A stretch of 64,000 nt of DNA, taken from positions 806,001 to 870,000 of the forward strand of contig NZ_CP085839.1 in assembly GCF_020715565.1 (NCBI RefSeq), given 5' to 3'. Within the stretch, counting starts at the first letter, position 1. Every line of letters begins with the position of its first letter. Below are positions 47,347 through 56,045 of this stretch, in pieces. The notes beneath the pieces are model-generated. The model did no database searches and was not told where the DNA came from. It was given only the letters and a program-made list of their open reading frames with translations. The DNA comes from Nocardioides sp. Kera G14. GTDB taxonomy: Bacteria; Actinomycetota; Actinomycetes; Propionibacteriales; Nocardioidaceae. The translations under genes were made by a program, and so were the position numbers.

Positions 47347-49698
47347 ATGCTCGACCTGCTGGCGCATGCCCTCGTCATCGGGGTGGTGCTGCTCATCCCC
47401 GTCACCGTCCTGCTGTTCACCGTACGCCGACCGGCCGGCGGTCGGCTCGGTGTGCCCGCGGCAGCGACGGCGGCGATCGCTGCCGGGCTCGTGACACTGG
47501 GCCTCGGCGCACTGGTGCACCTCGGGCCCGAGCGAGCCATGGTCCCCGCTGCGGTGGTGACCCTGTCCGTCCTCGCATGGTGGCCCGTCGCCCGGGACTG
47601 GGATGTCCGTGGCCTCGTCGCCTGGGCGATCACGCTCGACGTCGGCGTCGCCTACCTCGTGTACGTCGCCGTGTGGACCTTCTCCGTCGGCTGGAGTGTC
47701 GGCGCGGCGGTCTCCGCGGTCCTGCTGGTGCTGGAGCTCTTCGTCCTTCTCCTCGGCGTGGGCTATGTGTGGGAGTTGGTCGACGTGCTCGCGCGGCGAC
47801 GCTGGGCGGATCCGCTCGCCGTCGCCGCCGGTGCGGGTGCCGAGCACAGACCGTTCGTCAGCCTCCACGTGCCGACCCACAACGAGCCGCCCGAGCTCGT
47901 CATCGAGACGCTGCGCACGCTTCTCGCCCTCGACTACGACGACTACGAGATCCTCGTGGTCGACAACAACACGACCGACCCGCTGCTGTGGCGGCCCCTC
48001 GAGGAGTTCTGCCACACCGACCCGCGGCTGGTCTTCATCCACCTCGAGGACTGGCCCGGCTACAAGAGCGGAGCGCTCAACTACGCGCTCACCCGCGTCG
48101 ACCCCCGCACCGAGCTGATCGGCATCGTCGATGCGGACTACCACGTCAAGCGCGAGTGGCTGCGCGAGTGCGCGCCGATCTTCGCTGACTCGTCCGTGGC
48201 GTTCGTGCAGACGCCGCAGGACTACCGGGACTGGCGGGTGTCGTCGTACTTCCGCCGGCTGTACTACTCCTACAGCTACTTCTTCGACGTGTCCCAACGC
48301 TCCCGCCACGAGCGCAACGGCGCGATCTTCGGCGGCACGATGGGGCTCATCCGACGCTCGGCCCTGGTCGACGCCGGGCGGTGGGACGAGTGGTGCATCA
48401 CCGAGGACGCCGAGCTCTCGTTGCGGCTGCTCCGCGCCGGCGGACGAGGCGTGCACATCGACAAGGCCTACGGGCAGGGGCTGATGCCACTCACCTTCGA
48501 GGCGCTCAAGAAGCAGCGCTTCCGCTGGTGCTTCGGCGGCATCCAGATCCTGCGGCTGCACTGGCGCTCGCTCATGCCCGGCGGCGGACCGGACAACCAT
48601 CTGACGACGGGTCAGAAGTGGGCCTACCTCGTCGGCGGGCTGCAGTGGTTCAGCGACCTCGCCGGTCTCGCGTTCACCGGTTTCCTCCTCGCCGGTGCGC
48701 TCAACCTCCTCCTCGGAGGCGAGATGGTCATCCGCCGACTCTCCGGACTCCTCGTCCTCGCTGCGGTCGCGCTGGTGGTCCTGGGGGCGGTCCGTGCCGT
48801 GGCGCTCGTCCGCCGGAGCAGTGCGGAGGCGGGCTGGCGCGACGCGTTCGGTGCCTTCTGCATCTGGCTCGCTCTGGGGGTGACCGTCGCGCGTGCCTCG
48901 TGGCTGGGGCTGGTGTCGAAGCAGGGTGCCTTCCTCCGCACACCGAAGGTCAAGGGCGAGCCGCGCCTCCGCGACGCGGTGCGGGGCAACCGGATCGAGA
49001 CGTCGCTCGCCGTACTCACCGGTGCCGGTGCTGTCGCGATCCTCGTCTCCGCCGCCGGGGCCGCGTCCCACCAGGCGGTGGCGATCATGCTCGCGATCCA
49101 GGCGTGCGGCTTCGCGGCGGCTCCGCTCAACAGCCTGGCGGCCATCCGCAGCGACCTGACCGAGGAGCAGCAGCGTCGTCGGAGTACGGCTGCGGGCATC
49201 GTGACGCCGGTCCGGCGCGGCGGTGCGGTGGCCACGGCGTTCGCGGGCCTGTCGGTGGCATTCGTGGCGTTCGCCGCCCCTGTGGGTGTGCAGCAGATGC
49301 CGTCGATGTCCGAGAGCGTGCACGAGCACCTGCGCCGGCCCGCCACATCGGCCCGCCGGACGCCAAGACCGTCGACGCCCGCGAGCACTCCTGCACCGAC
49401 CGGATCGCTCGCCCTGCCCGTCGTGGCGCCCCCCTCGCGATCCGGTGCGAGCCGCTCGACCGGGTCCGCCCGGTCCGCACGGCCGACCCGTTCGCCCTCA
49501 GCCGTGCACACCACGGCGCGACCGACCGCGTCGCCGACGGTCCGCGCCACGTCGCCGACCGCTACGCACTCACCTCCGGGCCAGACCAAGACCACCACGG
49601 CCGCCCGACCCACCGGTCGGCCGAGCACCGCCCCGACCACCGGAGCCACCAAGGCGGCCCACAGTCCGAAGGGCAAGCCGACGGCCAGCCCGTCCTGA
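47347..49698 (+). CDS. Membrane family 2 glycosyltransferase with Ser/Thr/Pro-rich tail
   Basis: 783 residues. About four N-terminal membrane helices (1-155) lead to a cellulose-synthase-like GT2 domain with HVPTHNEP, VVDNNTTD, GIVDADYHV, ITEDAELSLRLL and the processive-type KKQRFRWCFGG motif. More helices follow (~440-560, 575-650), then a 110-residue Ser/Thr/Pro/Ala-rich basic tail. It resembles polysaccharide synthases; product unknown. AGGAGA precedes the ATG. The upstream 81 bp shows nothing notable. Confidence 0.85.
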   Translation: MLDLLAHALVIGVVLLIPVTVLLFTVRRPAGGRLGVPAAATAAIAAGLVTLGLGALVHLGPERAMVPAAVVTLSVLAWWPVARDWDVRGLVAWAITLDVGVAYLVYVAVWTFSVGWSVGAAVSAVLLVLELFVLLLGVGYVWELVDVLARRRWADPLAVAAGAGAEHRPFVSLHVPTHNEPPELVIETLRTLLALDYDDYEILVVDNNTTDPLLWRPLEEFCHTDPRLVFIHLEDWPGYKSGALNYALTRVDPRTELIGIVDADYHVKREWLRECAPIFADSSVAFVQTPQDYRDWRVSSYFRRLYYSYSYFFDVSQRSRHERNGAIFGGTMGLIRRSALVDAGRWDEWCITEDAELSLRLLRAGGRGVHIDKAYGQGLMPLTFEALKKQRFRWCFGGIQILRLHWRSLMPGGGPDNHLTTGQKWAYLVGGLQWFSDLAGLAFTGFLLAGALNLLLGGEMVIRRLSGLLVLAAVALVVLGAVRAVALVRRSSAEAGWRDAFGAFCIWLALGVTVARASWLGLVSKQGAFLRTPKVKGEPRLRDAVRGNRIETSLAVLTGAGAVAILVSAAGAASHQAVAIMLAIQACGFAAAPLNSLAAIRSDLTEEQQRRRSTAAGIVTPVRRGGAVATAFAGLSVAFVAFAAPVGVQQMPSMSESVHEHLRRPATSARRTPRPSTPASTPAPTGSLALPVVAPPSRSGASRSTGSARSARPTRSPSAVHTTARPTASPTVRATSPTATHSPPGQTKTTTAARPTGRPSTAPTTGATKAAHSPKGKPTASPS

Positions 49699-49712
49699 GA
49701 TCGGCGCCGCGC

Positions 49713-50234
49713 TCAGGCGAGCTCGATCCAGTAGCGGCGGGTGCCGTTGCGGACGTCCTCCATGACGCCGCCTTGCGACTCGATCGTGTGGGCGGAGGCG
49801 ACGTTGTCGTCGTCGCAGGTGACGAGGACACGGTCGACGCCGAGCGCCTTCAGGTGCTCGAGGGCGAGGCCGAGCGCGGCCGAGGCGTGGCCCTCACGGC
49901 GGCGCGACGGGCGGATGCCGTAGCCGACGTGCCCGCCACGGTCGATCAGGTTCTCGTTGAGCTCGTGCCGCATGTGGAGGAAGCCGACCAGCCGGTCCTC
50001 GTCGTCGGTGACCCAGAACTGGGTGGCGTGCACGCGGCCCTGCGGCGCGGGGCGGGAGGTGTCCATCAGGTGGGCCGAGACGATGATGTGCTGCGCCAGG
50101 CCCTCCTCGGTGATGCCGGCGTCGACCTCCCACATCCCGCTGCCGTGTGGGATGTCGGTCTCACTCCGCATCTCCGTGAGCAGGTCGCGCCACTCCTCGA
50201 AGCGGGTGAGGTCGGGGAGGATCAGCCGGGTCAT
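49713..50234 (-). CDS. GNAT-family N-acetyltransferase
   Basis: 173 residues with the acetyl-CoA-binding core GYGIRPSRRREGHASAALGLAL (R/Q-x-x-G-x-A variant) and C-terminal motif B. Substrate unknown. The ATG lies 6 nt after a minus-strand TAGGGT, suggesting a leaderless message. It is divergent from the second acetyltransferase gene, with a 13-bp gap. Confidence 0.85.
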   Translation of the reverse strand: MTRLILPDLTRFEEWRDLLTEMRSETDIPHGSGMWEVDAGITEEGLAQHIIVSAHLMDTSRPAPQGRVHATQFWVTDDEDRLVGFLHMRHELNENLIDRGGHVGYGIRPSRRREGHASAALGLALEHLKALGVDRVLVTCDDDNVASAHTIESQGGVMEDVRNGTRRYWIELA

Positions 50235-50247
50235 GCCATGACCCTAG

Positions 50248-50784
50248 GTGCCGGAAAGACAGGTGCGCACAGGGTTTTCGGTTGGGCAGGATGACCACCG
50301 TGAGCATCCGACCGGCGACGCTGACGATGTCGACGCGATCTTGGAAGTGGGCCGCACGGCATGGCACGCGACCTACGTCCCGCTGGCTGGCGAGGACTAT
50401 GTGCGCGAGGGCCTCGCGCAGTGGTGGACCGTGGAGTCGACGCTTCGTGCGATCGAAGGGAACCGGATCCTGGTCGCGGAGGTCGGGGACCGCGTGGTGG
50501 GGATGACGGGCTTCGGGCGCGACGGTGATGCGCTCGTCGTCTGGCGGCTCTACCTGCTGCCCGAGGCGCAGCGCCGCGGTCTCGGCCGAGCCCTGCTCGA
50601 GGCAGCCATCGAGTCACACAGAGGCGACGTCACGGCGGTGCGTCTCGCCCATATGGCCGGCAACGACAACGCACGCGCGTTCTATGACCGGATGGGCTTC
50701 GTCGAGACCCATCGCGAGTCCAGCAGCCTCGGCGGTCCTGACGACGTCTGGATGCGGCTCGACCTCAGCCGCTCACTAGACTGA
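50248..50784 (+). CDS. GNAT-family N-acetyltransferase with questionable N-terminus
   Basis: The domain from about residue 30 on is a typical GNAT fold: WRLYLLPEAQRRGLGRALLEAAI and a C-terminal NDNARAFYDRMGF. The first 26 residues from the GTG at 50248 do not look like the family. In the next frame an ATG at 50291 gives the expected start MTTVSIRPA; adding one base near 50312-50318 would join RPA to DADDVDAILEV in the main frame. So the gene may be frameshifted, or real translation may start at TTG 50341 or GTG 50347. Only 5 bp separate it from gatC. Confidence 0.6.
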   Translation: MPERQVRTGFSVGQDDHREHPTGDADDVDAILEVGRTAWHATYVPLAGEDYVREGLAQWWTVESTLRAIEGNRILVAEVGDRVVGMTGFGRDGDALVVWRLYLLPEAQRRGLGRALLEAAIESHRGDVTAVRLAHMAGNDNARAFYDRMGFVETHRESSSLGGPDDVWMRLDLSRSLD

Positions 50785-50789
50785 CCCCC

Positions 50790-51089
50790 ATGCCTGAACT
50801 CTCCCGTGACGAGGTGCGCCACCTGGCCGACCTCGCCCGGATCGACCTGTCAGATGCCGAGCTGGACCACCTCGCACCGCAGCTCAACGTCATCCTCGAG
50901 TCGGTCGCGTCCATCCAGGGGGTGGCCGGTGACGACGTCGTCCCGACCTCCCACCCGATCCCGATGACCAACGTCTTCCGCGAGGACATCGTGGTGCCGA
51001 GCCTGACGCCGGAGCAGGCGCTGTCGGGTGCTCCCGAGCAGGAGGACGGCAAGTTCAGCGTCCCGCGGATCCTGGGGGACGAGCAGTGA
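50790..51089 (+). CDS. gatC: Glu/Asp-tRNA(Gln/Asn) amidotransferase subunit C
   Basis: 99-residue small subunit stabilising GatA and bridging to Gat[26 protein letters not shown] is the family start and the C-terminus has [25 protein letters not shown] box lies 7 nt before the ATG. It overlaps gatA by 4 nt. Confidence 0.95.
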   Translation: MPELSRDEVRHLADLARIDLSDAELDHLAPQLNVILESVASIQGVAGDDVVPTSHPIPMTNVFREDIVVPSLTPEQALSGAPEQEDGKFSVPRILGDEQ

Positions 51090-52597
51090 GCGCATGGATC
51101 TTCAAGACCGCGGCCGAGCAGGCTGCGGCGCTGGCCGCCGGCGAGGTGACGAGCGTGGAGTTGGTGCAGGCGCACCTCGACCAGATCTCGTCCACCGACT
51201 CTGAGTTGAACGCGTTCCTCCACGTCGACGCCGAAGGTGCGCTGGAGCAGGCTGCCGCGTCCGATGCACGCCGTGCCGCCGGTGAGGCGCTGCACGAGCT
51301 CGACGGCGTACCGATCGCGATCAAGGACGTGCTGACGACCGCAGGCCTGCCGACGACCGCAGGCTCCAAGATCCTCGAGGGCTGGATCCCGCCGTACGAC
51401 GGCACGGTGACTCACCTGATCAAGGCGGCCGGCCTGCCGATCCTCGGCAAGACCAACATGGACGAGTTCGCCATGGGGTCCTCGACCGAGAACTCGGCGT
51501 ACGGACCGACCAAGAACCCGTGGGACCACACCCGCATCCCCGGTGGGTCGGGCGGCGGTTCGGCTGCCGCGGTCGCCGCCTTCCAGGCGCCGCTGGCGAT
51601 CGGCTCCGACACGGGTGGCTCGATCCGGCAGCCCGGCGCGATGACCGGCACGGTCGGCGTGAAGCCGACCTACGGCTCGGTGTCGCGCTACGGCGTGATC
51701 GCACTCGCCAACTCGCTCGACCAGCTCGGCCCGGTGACGCGCACGGTCCTCGACTCCGCGCTGTTGCAGGAGCTGATCGGCGGTCACGACCCGCGCGACT
51801 CGACCTCGGTGCCGACCCCCGTGACCGGTCTCGTCGAGGCCGCGCGTTCCGGTGCCTCCGGCGACCTCGCCGGCCTGCGCGTCGGCGTGGTGAAGGAGCT
51901 GCAGGGCGACGCCTGGACCGCCGGCGTCGTCGAGCGCTTCGACGAGTCCGTCGAGCTGCTCAAGAAGATGGGTGCCGACGTCGTCGAGGTCTCGCTGCCG
52001 AACTTCGTGCACGCGATGGCGGCCTACTACCTGATCCTTCCGGCGGAGTGCTCCTCGAACCTCGCGAAGTTCGACGCCATGCGCTACGGCCTGCGCGTCA
52101 CCCCCGACGGCTCGCCGTCGGCCGAGGACGTGATGCGCGCGAGCCGTGACGCGGGGTTCGGTGACGAGGTCAAGCGCCGCATCATCATCGGCACCTACGC
52201 CCTGTCGTCGGGCTACTACGACGCCTACTACGGACAGGCGCAGAAGATCCGCACGCTGATCATCGAGGACTTCAAGAAGGCCTTCGAGCAGGTCGACGTG
52301 CTCGTCAGTCCGACCGCACCGACCACCGCGTTCCCGATCGGGGAGAAGGTCGACGACCCGCTCTCGATGTACCTGCAGGACCTCGCCACGATTCCGGCCA
52401 ACCTCGCGGGTGTGCCCGGAATCTCCATCCCCAGTGGGGTTTCGAGCGAGGACGGCCTGCCCACGGGCATCCAGTTCCTGGCGCCTGTCCTCGAGGACGC
52501 GCGGCTCTATCGCGTCGGTGCGGCCCTCGAGTCGGCGCTGCACGAGCAGTGGGGCGGACCGATCGTGCCGTCGGCGTACGCCAAGGAAGGCAACTGA
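51086..52597 (+). CDS. gatA: Glu/Asp-tRNA(Gln/Asn) amidotransferase subunit A
   Basis: 503-residue amidase generating ammonia from glutamine for transamidation of mischarged tRNA. The Lys-Ser-Ser triad is visible: [19 protein letters not shown] and [14 protein letters not shown] start in the gatC stop (GTGA). The presence of gatCAB implies indirect Gln-tRNA and/or Asn-tRNA formation. Confidence 0.97.
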   Translation: MSAWIFKTAAEQAAALAAGEVTSVELVQAHLDQISSTDSELNAFLHVDAEGALEQAAASDARRAAGEALHELDGVPIAIKDVLTTAGLPTTAGSKILEGWIPPYDGTVTHLIKAAGLPILGKTNMDEFAMGSSTENSAYGPTKNPWDHTRIPGGSGGGSAAAVAAFQAPLAIGSDTGGSIRQPGAMTGTVGVKPTYGSVSRYGVIALANSLDQLGPVTRTVLDSALLQELIGGHDPRDSTSVPTPVTGLVEAARSGASGDLAGLRVGVVKELQGDAWTAGVVERFDESVELLKKMGADVVEVSLPNFVHAMAAYYLILPAECSSNLAKFDAMRYGLRVTPDGSPSAEDVMRASRDAGFGDEVKRRIIIGTYALSSGYYDAYYGQAQKIRTLIIEDFKKAFEQVDVLVSPTAPTTAFPIGEKVDDPLSMYLQDLATIPANLAGVPGISIPSGVSSEDGLPTGIQFLAPVLEDARLYRVGAALESALHEQWGGPIVPSAYAKEGN

Positions 52598-52598
52598 C

Positions 52599-54107
52599 AT
52601 GACTGAGACGCTGATCGGCTTCGAGGAAGTCCTCGAGAAGTTCGACCCGGCGATGGGCCTGGAGGTCCACGTCGAGCTGAACACCAACACGAAGATGTTT
52701 TGCGGCTGCCCGGCGACCTTCGGCGGTGAGCCCAACAGCCACGTCTGCCCGACCTGCCTCGGCCTGCCGGGCGCGATGCCGGTGGTCAACGCCAAGGCCG
52801 TCGAGTCGGCCATCCGGATCGGCCTCGCGCTCAACTGCGAGATCGCCGAGTGGTGCCGCTTCGCCCGGAAGAACTACTTCTACCCGGACATGCCGAAGAA
52901 CTTCCAGACCTCGCAGTACGACGAGCCGATCGCCTTCAACGGGTATCTCGACGTCGACATCAACGAGGGCGTGGGCGAGCCGGAGATCTTTCGGATCGAG
53001 ATCGAGCGCGCGCACATGGAGGAGGACACCGGCAAGGCCACTCACGTGGGTGGCTCGACAGGTCGCATCCATGGTGCGGACTACTCGCTGATCGACTACA
53101 ACCGTGCGGGCATCCCGCTCATCGAGATCGTGACCCGGCCCATCCTCGGCGCCGGCGAGAAGGCGCCTCTGGTCGCCCGGGCTTACGTGTCCGCCCTGCG
53201 TGAGCTGATCCGCGCGCTCGGTGTCTCGGACGTCCGGATGGACCAGGGCTCGATGCGCTGCGACGTCAACCTCTCCCTGGCTCCGAAGGGCTCCTCGACG
53301 CTGGGGACCCGGTCGGAGACCAAGAACGTGAACTCGCTGCGGTCGGTCGAGCGGGCCGTGCGCTTCGAGATGTCCCGGCACGCCGGCATCCTGCTGGGCG
53401 GCGGCTCGGTGCTGCAGGAGACGCGGCACTTCCACGAGGATGACGGCACCACGTCGTCCGGTCGTGAGAAGTCCGACGCAGAGGATTACCGCTACTTCCC
53501 GGAGCCCGACCTCGTTCCGGTTGCTCCGTCGCGTGAGTGGGTGGAGTCGCTGCGCGCGACGCTGCCCGAGCCGCCGTCGGAGCGCCGCGCGCGTCTGCAG
53601 GCCGAGTACGGATTCACCGACCTCGAGATGCGCGACGTGCTCGCCGCGGGTGCGCTGTCGCTGATCGAGGAGACGGTCGCCGCCGGCGCGACGCCGCAGG
53701 TCGCCCGCAAGTGGTGGATGGCCGAGCTCGTCCGCCGCGCCAACGACACCGGAGTGGCCCTCGAGGACGTCGGCGTGACGCCGGCGCAGATCGTCGAGGT
53801 TCAGCGCCTGATCGATGACAAGACGATCAACGACAAGCTGGCCCGTCAGGTCTTCGAAGGCATGTACGCCGGCGAGGGCTCGCCTGCTGAGATCGTCGCT
53901 GCTCGTGGACTCACAGTGGTCTCCGACGACGGCGCCCTCACGGCGGCGGTCGACGCTGCGATCGAGGCCCAGCCTGCCGTCGCCGAGAAGATCCGTGGTG
54001 GCAATCTCGGTGCCGTGGGCGCCCTCATCGGCCCCATCATGAAGTCGATGGGTGGCAAGGCCGACGCCGCCCGCGTCCGCGAGATCATCATGGAAAAGTT
54101 GAGCTGA
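52599..54107 (+). CDS. gatB: Glu/Asp-tRNA(Gln/Asn) amidotransferase subunit B
   Basis: 502 residues with [16 protein letters not shown], zinc-binding [13 protein letters not shown] cysteines, SETKNVNS and the C-terminal YqeY-like tail domain ([24 protein letters not shown]). The ATG at 52599 is the conserved start; the upstream open frame is out of register with gatA and rejected. It ends 4 bp before the NYN gene. Confidence 0.97.
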   Translation: MTETLIGFEEVLEKFDPAMGLEVHVELNTNTKMFCGCPATFGGEPNSHVCPTCLGLPGAMPVVNAKAVESAIRIGLALNCEIAEWCRFARKNYFYPDMPKNFQTSQYDEPIAFNGYLDVDINEGVGEPEIFRIEIERAHMEEDTGKATHVGGSTGRIHGADYSLIDYNRAGIPLIEIVTRPILGAGEKAPLVARAYVSALRELIRALGVSDVRMDQGSMRCDVNLSLAPKGSSTLGTRSETKNVNSLRSVERAVRFEMSRHAGILLGGGSVLQETRHFHEDDGTTSSGREKSDAEDYRYFPEPDLVPVAPSREWVESLRATLPEPPSERRARLQAEYGFTDLEMRDVLAAGALSLIEETVAAGATPQVARKWWMAELVRRANDTGVALEDVGVTPAQIVEVQRLIDDKTINDKLARQVFEGMYAGEGSPAEIVAARGLTVVSDDGALTAAVDAAIEAQPAVAEKIRGGNLGAVGALIGPIMKSMGGKADAARVREIIMEKLS

Positions 54108-54111
54108 TCCG

Positions 54112-54912
54112 GTGGCCGAGCCGTTCCGGATCGCGCTGCTCATCGACGCCGACAACGCCAGCGCGAAGTCCATCGACTTCGTGCTCAACGACCTGGCGGA
54201 GTACGGCGAGTGCAACATCCGGCGCGCCTACGGCAACTGGACCAAGGATGGCCTCAAGCCGTGGATCGCTGAGCTCCACGACGCGGCGATTCGGCCGATG
54301 CAGCAGTTCGACCTGACCGCACAGAAGAACGCCTCCGACATCGCCCTGGCGATCGATGCGGTGGACCTCCTGCACTCGGCCTCGCCTGATGCGTTCGCGA
54401 TCCTGTCGAGCGACTCCGACTTCACGCCGCTCGTGCACTACCTGCGGGAAAAGGGGCGTGCGGTCTACGGCTACGGCCGGAGCAAGACGCCGGCACCGTT
54501 CAAGAGCGCCTGCACTCGTTTCACGGAGCTCGACAAGGTCGTTCCCGGGGCCGATGCCGCGGAGCCTGCCAAGGCACCGGCGAAGAAGGCCTCCGCCAAG
54601 AAGACCGCCGCGAAGAAGTCCGACCCTGCTCCTGTTGACGTCCCGAAGGCCGGCACGGCGACAAGTGCCAACGACATCAAGGGCGACGCCCGGCTGATGG
54701 GCGTCCTGCGTAGCGCGATCGCCTCAGCGGCCGAGGACGACGGCTTCGCCCGAGTGAGCACGGTCGGCCAACGGATCCGCAACCAGTCGTCCTTCGACCC
54801 GCGGAACTACGGCTATTCGACGTGGACCAAGCTCTTCGCCGCCATCGATCTCTTCGAGATGCGCGGCGAGGGCACGTCGGAGGTCTCGGTCCGCGACCCC
54901 AAGGCCCACTGA
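54112..54912 (+). CDS. NYN-domain (PIN-like) protein with OST-HTH/LOTUS domain
   Basis: 266 residues. The NYN domain (1-150) carries the acidic residues expected of a PIN-like RNase: LLIDADNAS, NASDIALAIDAVDL and ILSSDSDFTPLV. A Lys/Ala-repeat linker ([13 protein letters not shown], ~158-172) leads to a C-terminal LOTUS-like winged domain (MGVLRSAIASAAEDDGFARVSTVGQRI...YSTWTKLFAAI). RNA cleavage or binding is likely; targets unknown. It is probably in the gatCAB operon. Confidence 0.9.
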   Translation: MAEPFRIALLIDADNASAKSIDFVLNDLAEYGECNIRRAYGNWTKDGLKPWIAELHDAAIRPMQQFDLTAQKNASDIALAIDAVDLLHSASPDAFAILSSDSDFTPLVHYLREKGRAVYGYGRSKTPAPFKSACTRFTELDKVVPGADAAEPAKAPAKKASAKKTAAKKSDPAPVDVPKAGTATSANDIKGDARLMGVLRSAIASAAEDDGFARVSTVGQRIRNQSSFDPRNYGYSTWTKLFAAIDLFEMRGEGTSEVSVRDPKAH

Positions 54913-54916
54913 CCGC

Positions 54917-54967
54917 TGAACCTCGGTAGCTCAGAGTCACCAGGTGACGCTGCGTTACCGAGGTTCA
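54917..54967. repeat. 51-bp imperfect palindrome, left copy
   Basis: TGAACCTCGGTA (54917-54928) is the exact complement of TACCGAGGTTCA (54956-54967), and the centre contains GTCACC-A-GGTGAC. It lies 4 bp after the NYN stop, and its last triplet is the stop codon (TCA, read as TGA) of the convergent DUF559 gene. A related palindrome is at 55996-56036. Likely a dispersed palindromic repeat and/or shared terminator. Confidence 0.8.
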
Positions 54968-55900
54968 GGGCTTGATGGCGCAGTTGGGGCCGCAACTCTG
55001 GGGGACTACTCGACATCCACGGCTCCACAGGACTCGTGCAAGCTGAAGCGCGGTCTCGCACGACTGTTCCATCACCTGTTGCCATCGCAGCCTCAACACC
55101 GACTGGCCCGCCACCAGATCGGCGAGGTCCCGGGCCGCATCGCGGTTTCCGGCCTTCCATGATTCATGGTTGAGGCGGCCGTCCAGCTCGATCACCAGCC
55201 CGAACTCCGCATAGGCGAGGTCGCGTCGCTGGGCACCGTCCTGCCGCGCAGCCTGGCGCGTGGGTGTTGGAAGGGCGTGCGGGCGTTCCACGCGGGTGAG
55301 GAACCCGTGCTCGAGGACCGACTCGGTGCCGAGCTCGATGTCGTCGAGCAGTGCGCTGACCAACGCTCGTCGGGGGAGGCGCGGGTGCGACTTGAGGGCC
55401 TTCCGAACCGCCTCAGCGGTTGTGCCGAAACGTCCGACCGTGTCGGCGAGTGCGGCCACCACCTCGCTTTCCGAGGTCGCCGCCGCAATCGTGACGAGCA
55501 CGTTGTGCTCCATCTTTAGACGTGGAGGGGAAGTCGCGCCGCGGATCATCCCAGCCACGCCTGTGACGCGGTGGAGGACGAGTCCAGGCCGAGCCGCGGG
55601 GTGACGCCGCCCGTCCACCGCGAGATGGACCTCATCTGTATCGGCAGCTACACCGAGGACTGACGGTCCGCATAGCGCGGCCTTGCCCGGTCCGCCAGCC
55701 CAGAGCAACGCCGCCCATGCACGCTGGCGTGCCGTGAGGGGGCCGGTGTGGTCGACGTACACGCCGGGGTGAACCCTCGCCAGTTCGCGTCGCCGCACCG
55801 CACGGCGTACCTCGGCCTTCGTCCAGCCGCCCGCAATGAGTTGCCTCCAGGTGACCACGCCATCCTGCTCGCTGCGTTCGTACGCGAGCTGCTCGCGCAT
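54965..55900 (-). CDS. AbiEi-like N-terminal winged helix plus C-terminal DUF559 (PD-(D/E)xK/Vsr-like) protein
   Basis: About 311 residues. The N-terminus (VVTWRQLIAGGWTKAEVRRAVRRRELARVHPGVYVDHTG) resembles type IV antitoxin AbiEi-type winged helices. The C-terminus (FGLVIELDGRLNH...RDAARDLADLVAGQSVLRLRWQQV) is the DUF559 nuclease-like fold related to Vsr, with catalytic Asp in ELDG. ATG at 55900 is used; GTG at 55933 is possible. No AbiEii toxin gene is adjacent. The gene lies between two related palindromes, like a small mobile cassette. Confidence 0.8.
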   Translation of the reverse strand: MREQLAYERSEQDGVVTWRQLIAGGWTKAEVRRAVRRRELARVHPGVYVDHTGPLTARQRAWAALLWAGGPGKAALCGPSVLGVAADTDEVHLAVDGRRHPAARPGLVLHRVTGVAGMIRGATSPPRLKMEHNVLVTIAAATSESEVVAALADTVGRFGTTAEAVRKALKSHPRLPRRALVSALLDDIELGTESVLEHGFLTRVERPHALPTPTRQAARQDGAQRRDLAYAEFGLVIELDGRLNHESWKAGNRDAARDLADLVAGQSVLRLRWQQVMEQSCETALQLARVLWSRGCRVVPQSCGPNCAIKP

Positions 55901-55995
55901 GACCGTCTGGAGGGCGGAGTCGGGAAGTGTCACGTGCTGACTCTGGCTCGAGACACGGACTCTGAAAAGCGGCCGTCCTTCGAGCTGTGGACAAC

Positions 55996-56036
55996 CCCGG
56001 TAGCTCAGCGTCACCTGGTGACTCTGAGCTACCGAG
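55996..56036. repeat. 41-bp near-perfect palindrome, right copy
   Basis: CGGTAGCTCAG (55998-56008) pairs with CTGAGCTACCG (56024-56034) and GTCACC with GGTGAC around a central T, with a single C/T mismatch. The core GGTAGCTCAG...GTCACC is shared with the left copy at 54917-54967. It lies about 95 bp upstream of the DUF559 start and 10 bp after the stop of the membrane spermidine-synthase-like gene. Confidence 0.8.
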
Positions 56037-56045
56037 GTCGGATGA

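Noticed and set aside
54965..55900. A complete type IV toxin-antitoxin (AbiEi/AbiEii) system
   Set aside because: Only the antitoxin-like winged helix is present, fused to DUF559; no nucleotidyltransferase toxin gene is adjacent.
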